This document shows, piece by piece, positions 30,076-35,990 of a stretch of DNA of 35,990 nt. The position numbers and the translations under genes were made by a program. How positions within the stretch are numbered: the first letter of the stretch is position 1; each line of letters opens with the position of its first letter. This DNA is from Perkinsus marinus ATCC 50983 (Eukaryota; Perkinsozoa; Perkinsida; Perkinsidae): the NCBI RefSeq assembly GCF_000006405.1, contig NW_003203396.1, positions 19,759-55,748 on the forward strand. Direction: 5' to 3'. Under the pieces are notes generated by a model. It ran no database searches. It worked only from the letters and a program-made list of their open reading frames with translations, and was not told the origin of the DNA.

Positions 30076-30615
30076 AGAAGAACATATCCCATCACAATAG
30101 AATGGGACAGTCCCCAATGTGTCGATTCTGTACACATTATAAATGAGTCCTCCCATAATTACATCAGCTGAATCCTCGATTCGAATATAAGTGTCTCCTC
30201 TTCTGATGCTCCTTCAGGGGCTACCGGCATTAGGTAACTCCCTGCTTTTAGTAACGACTCTACTGTAGCCAAAACGCTCGATACCTTCGACCCTCCACCA
30301 CTCATGCTGGCTAGCATTGACGAGGGGAAAACTGTGCGCAGTGACAGCTTGAACTTGACGCAATACGATGACGGTGAAACCGAGTGTTTCGAGTGTAGGA
30401 CGAGGGTATAAGAAACAGGGCAAGACCGTTAATGACCAAAAAGACGACAATGACGACTTTCACCACAGGCCCGAGACTTGAGCGGTTATAAACTAGTAAT
30501 TCTATAATGGTATTAATCAATTACCTTCCAAGAACCTCGTCGATTCAACTCTGCCGATTGCTGCGACAGTGACACAGCTCACTTGGTACTTCGCCGATGA
30601 CAGTGACCACTTCGA

Positions 30616-31956
30616 TCAAACCTTAGTCTTCTTAGGTTCATCACGTGGTTCACCCTCTTCTCCCTGCTCCTCCTCGTCACTGCTAGCAGCATTCCAGCTC
30701 AAGAATGTTGCAATAAACCACAGAACAACGCCAAAGATGAGCCAAGCAACACATATTTCAAGAGACCATCGACGACCGATACTATCATTCCACCAACCCA
30801 TCAACAATGGACTGGGGAAATCTCCGAAAGCATGTGTAATAGCCCAAAGAACCGCTACCGCCTGTCCTCTCAAGCTCGCCGGAACGGCATCCATGACAGC
30901 GACGTTGCATGGTGCTGTAGACATAAGTAAGAACAATTCAATAATCGTTAACATTGCCAAAAATCCCGCCAAATTATTCACCCAGGGAGCACCTACTCCT
31001 ACCATCCACGATATGCATAGAGACACTGCTGAAAGCAAAGAAGCCACGAAAAGACGTGAGCATTTCTTCGCCCATTTAACCGCCAGATAATCCAGAGCAA
31101 GGCCACCTATAAGTGTGCCAACAATACCACATACAACTGTTACTGCTCCGAAGGCTATTGTGGACACTGTTTGAGTAGCATCGTATATATACTGAATAAG
31201 AGCTGGTCCCCAGAACCCGAAGCCACCAACTGTAAACATGAACGCCGAGAATCCGAATGATAGACACATAAATATCGGATTCTTTCCAAGATGAATAAGC
31301 TGTCTAATAAGAGATTCTCGAGATTCCTCCCGTTGAGATTCGTCGGGGACTTCGAAACGTCGTTCCCACCAGTACGCTAGGAACGCGAATACTACCATTA
31401 CCAACGCCTCGACACCGAATGCATATTTACCCGATTCCCAAGAAGAGAAGAATCCTGCAATAAGGTAGCCCAACGCTTGACCAACATATAACGCCACGAA
31501 GAAAATACCAAGATAAAGTGAGCTCTTTCCAGACGGGGCTGCATCATCCAGTATAGGAGGTGCCAGTGACACCAAAGCCGAGCCGGCACCACCGTTAATC
31601 GTTCGACACACCAAGAGTAGCCAGAAAGGACTAGGGGTCAAGGCCATAATGGCGTTAGTGATTATCCAGAGAACCATGCCAATGTATATCGAGCGTATTG
31701 TCCAGACGCCCGAGATCTGACCTATTCTGGCAAACAAGGGTGACATAACTACGAAGCCAAGGATAAAGAGACCACCTAGGATGCCCACTTGGAGATCGCT
31801 AAATTGGAGACCTTCTTTTCCTAGGTACACATTGAAGCCAGCAAATAACCCTTGATCGCAGTACACTAGAGCATAGGCCAGAGTTAGATAACATAGATGG
31901 GTTTTAGGACCGAGCTTTCCCGCTTCTCTACTACGGGAAAGAATCTTGAATGCCAT
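30616..31956 (-). CDS. spinster-like MFS transporter
   Basis: Uninterrupted frame of 446 codons from the ATG at 31956 (a TTG two codons earlier is not needed). About 12 hydrophobic segments, the usual MFS layout, with a charged loop in the middle (EVPDESQREESRESLIRQL) and an acidic then basic cytosolic tail (SDEEEQGEEGEPRDEPKKTK). Spinster-type features: YLTLAYALVYCDQGLFAGFN in helix 1, CRTINGGAGSALVSLAPPIL with the dimer-like DDAAPSGKSS after helix 4, and in the second half VPASLRGQAVAVLWAITHAF then GDFPSPLLMGWWND (family GDxxSPxxxGxxSD). Spinster proteins export lysophospholipids or sphingosine-1-phosphate from lysosomes or cells using proton coupling; the substrate here is unknown. Confidence 0.9.
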   Translation of the reverse strand: MAFKILSRSREAGKLGPKTHLCYLTLAYALVYCDQGLFAGFNVYLGKEGLQFSDLQVGILGGLFILGFVVMSPLFARIGQISGVWTIRSIYIGMVLWIITNAIMALTPSPFWLLLVCRTINGGAGSALVSLAPPILDDAAPSGKSSLYLGIFFVALYVGQALGYLIAGFFSSWESGKYAFGVEALVMVVFAFLAYWWERRFEVPDESQREESRESLIRQLIHLGKNPIFMCLSFGFSAFMFTVGGFGFWGPALIQYIYDATQTVSTIAFGAVTVVCGIVGTLIGGLALDYLAVKWAKKCSRLFVASLLSAVSLCISWMVGVGAPWVNNLAGFLAMLTIIELFLLMSTAPCNVAVMDAVPASLRGQAVAVLWAITHAFGDFPSPLLMGWWNDSIGRRWSLEICVAWLIFGVVLWFIATFLSWNAASSDEEEQGEEGEPRDEPKKTKV

Positions 31957-33224
31957 TTTCAAAAGCCTACAATTTGAAATGCTCTCGTTCTACGGGCCCG
32001 CACAACTGGCGACGACGATCAAGGAAACGAGAGTCGACCGATTTCAACTTCATATTCAGCTGCTACTATCAACCACAACATAATCAGAGATAGACTAAAT
32101 AATACTCGAGGTGAATACGGGGCTCTATAGCTTTCCAATCTAAAATTCAACATAGAATAAATTCCGTAGACTGCGAAGGGTTTTTTTCACGAAATCAAAT
32201 GTCAAATTCGAAATGAAAGTTCGATTTTGATCAACTGCCGAATATGAGAGGTCAAATTCGTGAACCAGATATATGAAGTCGCGAACAGAATTTCAAATCC
32301 ACCAAACCGACTCAGTTTCGTTCATTCTCGTCTGCGTGCAAATTACGTGAAAAGCTCCACCAGCGGGGATAGAACTCGGGATCTCTTCTACTCCAATGGT
32401 AGAATAACACCACGGCCCATTGTTCACTTCTACAGCTGTCCTGAGACCTCATGGTTCCAGGCCACCGTGTGATCTCCAATGCGTCTCAATGTTTCTAGCG
32501 GTTTTGACGTGTCGATACACGGGGTGTCTCATATTCAGACTTTTGCACGCATGAACAAATCCATAGGAAGTGACGTGTGAGTCTCGCCAGAATAGTGCAC
32601 GACTTCTGCCGAGGTGTGACAGGCTCCGAAACACTCACCCAGGAGACCCAAAGCCGTCCCCCATCAGAACTGCCAGGTTCCCACCAGAAAACACACGCTT
32701 CTAGTTGACCCAGCTAAAACCGTGTATGTGCTGCTGGGAATCTCACAATGGGATGCTATCAAATATCTAGCCTGTTCTCCTACAAGTCGGCCTGTTGGTC
32801 GTAGTGGGTCCATAAGGGATGCCACCCAGTGCTTCTTGTAGCGGTTGCGGTGAGCACGATCAGGGTGACACGTACTGCGCTGTACGCACATACACAGCTG
32901 TCTCCCGTAGCGAACCCTCTTAGATTTTCTCTCAACACACGAGATGTATCACCAAAATCCCTGGCTTAAATTCGCGAATGCGAATCGATCAGCAAGAGAA
33001 GACACACGCAAGGCTTCGAGTCAGTCGAAAATGACACAAAATGTTGGGACATGTTCAGTATCAGTATGATGATAATAGAGATGTCATGCTTTGGCTCTGC
33101 CACCGTCCCAACAGCCAAAACTTCCTCTCCAGCTACCCAGAAGATCGCGGAGCGGCGTGAAGTACCTACATACAACTTATAGCAGATTCGGCCACAGAAT
33201 TCTTTATCAAAGAGAAGGAATATC
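31957..33224. other. stretch without a supported protein gene
   Basis: Space upstream of the MFS gene and downstream of the CxCxxC gene, both minus strand. It contains a tRNA-like relic (32355-32419, minus). A minus-strand frame 32664-32891 (starting with GTG-type codons, including NRYKKHWVASLMDPLRPTGR) has some coding look but no domain, start or splice partners. GTCAAATTCG occurs twice near 32200-32260. Confidence 0.4.
32355..32419 (-). other. tRNA-derived relic (pseudo-tRNA or SINE part), doubtful
   Basis: On the minus strand the segment reads GGGCCGTGGTGTTATTCTAC, CATTGGA, GTAGAAGAGATCCCGAGTTC and TATCCCCG. A six-base stem TTCTAC/GTAGAA with a seven-base loop sits where an anticodon arm would be, and GAGTTCTATCC resembles a degenerate B box. 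But the loop lacks U33 (it has A), the T stem does not pair and the acceptor stem is absent, so it is not a functional tRNA. Confidence 0.25.
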
Positions 33225-35768
33225 CTACTTGGCGAGTAGCTCTGAATTATCCTCTTCCTCATCATCGTCATCAGCATCAGCAGAAGCCTGTACCTCACCT
33301 TTGTGAACACCACTGATCAACCACTGGTGTCTAAGTAGGGCTATAGAACTGCACCAGAAACTACCAAATTCCTACGTATATGGTGTTATCATAAAAGGAG
33401 CATTCTTAGGCTGGCTCTTATCTTCACTTCCATCCTCATCTTCTTGTCGTTGACTTCTGTACAACTGCTGTACCCAAAACTGGAAAAGTTCCATTTGGGC
33501 GTAGATATGTTGCTGAAGTTCTCTGGCGCGTTCCAATTGCAACTCTCTTCGCCTTAGCTCCAATTCCTGACAGTTTCCTTTTCTCTTAGCGCCGTGAAAC
33601 ATCTCACATCAGTAATTTCATCAGTACAATAACCCGCGCCCACTTGACTGCGACCAGCACCATCATCACCCTGCTGCCGTGGTCCAGCTCTAAGGGCGAT
33701 TTCTAGGTTCTGCTGCGCTAGCATTACTCGAGCGTTAGTGTGCTGTAACGCTAGCGCTATACACCTTCCACAGGTGCACATACCCTAACACAGCAGCACT
33801 CTGTGTTCAAAGGTGTTCACTGCGACAACCCCACTTCTGTCTGGTCGTCTCCATTTTTATGCTGTTGAGTTTCGGAATCCACTTGCGCCCCTATACTGAC
33901 CATCAGGAATATGTAGTGCTTGTCAGAATCAACAAGTAGAAACACAAGACAACCAAATGTACGACTTGCAGTAATAATCACATGAGTGAACACACAGCAA
34001 ATGTACCGCCATCTTTATCCCGACGACCAGGAGCACACGTCATAAAAGTGTTCCAACCATGATTCGAACCTCCGCCGATTCTGGACTGACGGATAACAGT
34101 AATTGTCACTGTGTACTGCCTACTCATGTAATCCAACGTTGAGAGATTCTTCTGGTGGAAGGGATTGAGTTTCCGCTCTTTTCTTAGCTGCTCGTCGGGC
34201 CGCCCGACGTTCCCGTTTGAAATCGAGCACACGTTGAGCCAGTATGTTGGTCAACTGCGTCACGTACATCATCTGCTGATTCTGACGATACATCTCCAGC
34301 TCCTGAGAAGATCGCTAAAACACATTAGTGGTAGACACACACGCCAGCAAAGTGGTAGACTTGGAAATGTATGCGATGTCTTTCTCATTCCCCATTCGAC
34401 AGTTGACAGATGAAACCTTGGTTTCAAGTTCTGCGAGAACGCAGTGTTGTACAGAGTTCGTCAGATCACTCGAAAAATAACATCAGCAATCACCCTCAGC
34501 AAGTGAGGTGGCTTGAGGCACTAAACTTTGGTATTTCACATCAGTGCGATCTTCACTCGAAGGGACTCGGTCATTGTTTACTCACTAGATCGGGATGAAT
34601 GGATGTTTCATCAGAGCCCTGCCGCAACTGCTCCTCTAGCTCTTGCTTCTTAGCTTGGCAAGAAGGACAAGAGCACCCAAGCTAAGGTCGAGTAGTGCGG
34701 ACGCGAAACACTAACTGTGGCTACACCCATTGCTGGATAGCTCTGTTCGTTAACCAGGGCTTCTGGGTATGTTATAGTAGTCTTTAGTCCACCTGGGCGT
34801 AGTGGCCCTGTAGCCTTCGAGGGGGATGTCGATGCAGATTCACCTGCTCATTGCAATTCACTTCCAATATATTGGATTATTGAATCGAGTCAGAAGATAT
34901 TCACTTGTCGTGCAATCAACACAGATAGTGGACTAGGGTGCCCATGTATAATCGTTCGAGAAGAGCGTACTATCGGTCACCTGTAGATCTCTCGCTGGTA
35001 CCATCCATAAAGACTTGTGTATCGTCATTCAATGGGCCAATGCCACCGCCGCCATAGTCAGGCCCCCGAGCTGCGCGGACGGTCAAAAGGGTTGTTGTAG
35101 CCTCAACGCTCTAAAGCGATCAATACTGGGCGTCTAAGATTCGTCCTTCAAAAATCAAATTATATTTTTCGCGAGATATATGAGCAATGCTCTTCATGCT
35201 GTGAGAGCTCAACTGATGTAGTCGTAGAGAACGACTTACAATGGCGAAATTCCAGTATATCGTCTCCTCACCAAAACCGGACGTCTTTCACCACTAGGTG
35301 ATGCTTACTATGGCACGGTTGTTCACGGTTGATTCCGCATTATCCGAGTGCGGTTCAGAAGCTCCCGAGTCCTGCGCTTCGAGCATATCCAGTTCGTTCT
35401 GTTCAGCTGTGTGGGCGGTCGGGTCGTAGGGATGAAGTGATTCGTTTGAGGTGGAGGGGAGTACCCCTGAGGGCCCCACGCCAATTCTGGGAGTGCCCTG
35501 AGGGGCCTACGCCGTATTTACCAGATTCTAGCTGGCCCACTGCTGTTTCACATTGTTGATGTGATCCGACGGACGGCACATATGAGAAGCTTGTCGAGAA
35601 GTTCAACGCCGAGGTTTTCATGTGACTGTTGATATCCAAACCACTTTGTTGACGGATTGCCCGAACGACTGGTAGTATTCGACTTGGAACAACAAGTCCG
35701 ATCGAACTGGCTGATACGCTCAATCGTTGACACATTCCCAGCTTTCAAAAGCACACTATGTGCCTCTC
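33225..35768 (-). CDS. multi-exon protein with two CxCxxC exons, 5' end outside window
   Basis: Twelve exons (minus): 35552-35768, 35309-35486, 35240-35284, 34981-35110, 34716-34843, 34586-34681, 34138-34302, 33982-34085, 33835-33895, 33644-33784, 33376-33566, 33225-33312. All eleven joins have GT-AG ends and keep one frame through 514 codons, which makes the chain credible although no family is recognised. In order: a basic and polar part (STIERISQFDRTCCSK), Ser/Pro-rich linkers, a GYGGGG-like turn (PDYGGGGIGP), LGCSCPSCQAKKQELEEQLR, a long basic helix (LDFKRERRAARRAAKKRAE), MCTCGRCIALALQHTNARVM, a coiled-coil-like ELELRRRELQLERARELQQH, and an acidic tail (DADDDDEEEDNSELLAK). The two C-x-C-x2-C exons look like duplicates and could bind zinc. 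A nuclear role is a guess. The first visible exon begins with an acceptor, so the start is further right. Confidence 0.65.
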
Positions 35769-35990
35769 CTGGGTGAGTACTTGATTCCCATCAAGTAAGT
35801 TATCAATCAGACCATTCTGACTAATCTGTTCTACATCAACCATACATACAAGCATATCCAAAAGTACGTTACTAGGAAAGCACTAATGACCAGAACATAG
35901 CGCTACCATGATAGTAAAATTACCGTACAGTGCCGAAAGCGACAGCGAACAATACGATAAACAAATAGCATCCACGAGAGCACCAAGCAC
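35769..35990. other. right edge, probably intron of the previous gene
   Basis: Directly upstream of the first visible exon of the 12-exon gene. No ATG-led continuation of its frame found; presumably intron sequence with the next exon beyond the window. Confidence 0.35.

Noticed and set aside
29617..30171. Several 80-100 codon frames on both strands
   Set aside because: All are produced by the 53-bp minisatellite, whose unit lacks stops in several frames.
30214..30615. Continuation of the MFS frame after its stop, with a GTAATT..CTAG intron leading to a hydrophobic segment
   Set aside because: The transporter already has its 12 segments and a typical charged tail; the extension needs stop readthrough and shows no homology.
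32355..32419. Functional tRNA gene on the minus strand
   Set aside because: Anticodon-like stem is good, but U33 is missing, the T stem does not pair and no acceptor stem is present; kept only as a doubtful relic.
34055..34085. tRNA B box (GGTTCGAATC on the minus strand)
   Set aside because: Neither T-arm nor acceptor pairing exists around it; it lies in an exon of the 12-exon gene.
1..35990. CRISPR array, bacterial operon or prophage
   Set aside because: Repeats lack the repeat-spacer pattern, genes are spliced and eukaryotic, and no ribosome-binding sites or phage genes are seen.

Overview
The window is nuclear DNA of a unicellular eukaryote with short GT-AG introns, mostly 28-180 bases, in an otherwise gene-dense sequence that uses the standard stop codons. 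Family content fits an alveolate-like protist: a RAD17 clamp loader, a P4-ATPase, RAV1/DMXL, PEX16, MPO1, secreted small EF-hand proteins, a CAP protein and Cys-rich repeat proteins. I think a Perkinsus-like perkinsozoan is most likely, but that is inference from style and content; no rRNA or marker gene is present. All gene models below were spliced by eye: each intron was accepted only if it has GT..AG ends and keeps the frame, unless stated.

Left third (1-13.7 kb): the 3' end of a Cys-rich repeat protein (+); a multi-exon RAD17-like checkpoint clamp loader (-); then two very long uninterrupted minus-strand genes, a P4-ATPase lipid flippase and a RAV1/DMXL-type V-ATPase assembly factor.

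Middle (13.8-25.3 kb): a tandem array of four secreted two-EF-hand mini-proteins that share intron positions inside the calcium loops, with a 50-bp minisatellite between copies; a small plus-strand gene of unknown function; a single-pass membrane protein; a secreted CAP protein; a type II membrane GT8 glycosyltransferase; and an MPO1-like 2-hydroxy-fatty-acid dioxygenase. Two introns of the GT8 gene are related to each other, carry terminal inverted repeats and, in one case, abut an 8-bp direct repeat. They look like transposon-derived introns (introners).

Right third (25.4-36 kb): a small multi-membrane-segment gene with a frame conflict; a serine carboxypeptidase (S10) that looks truncated and frame-damaged; a gene-free stretch with several strong inverted repeats, including a 69-bp near-perfect palindrome; PEX16; a 53-bp minisatellite that shares its core with the 50-bp array 13 kb away; a spinster-type MFS transporter; and a 12-exon gene of unknown function with two CxCxxC exons, running off the right edge.

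Functionally this is an ordinary housekeeping neighbourhood (membrane lipid asymmetry, vacuolar acidification, peroxisome biogenesis, DNA damage checkpoint) mixed with secreted, lineage-specific proteins. The genes do not form an operon-like unit. The most novel signals are the inverted-repeat introns and the EF-hand array.
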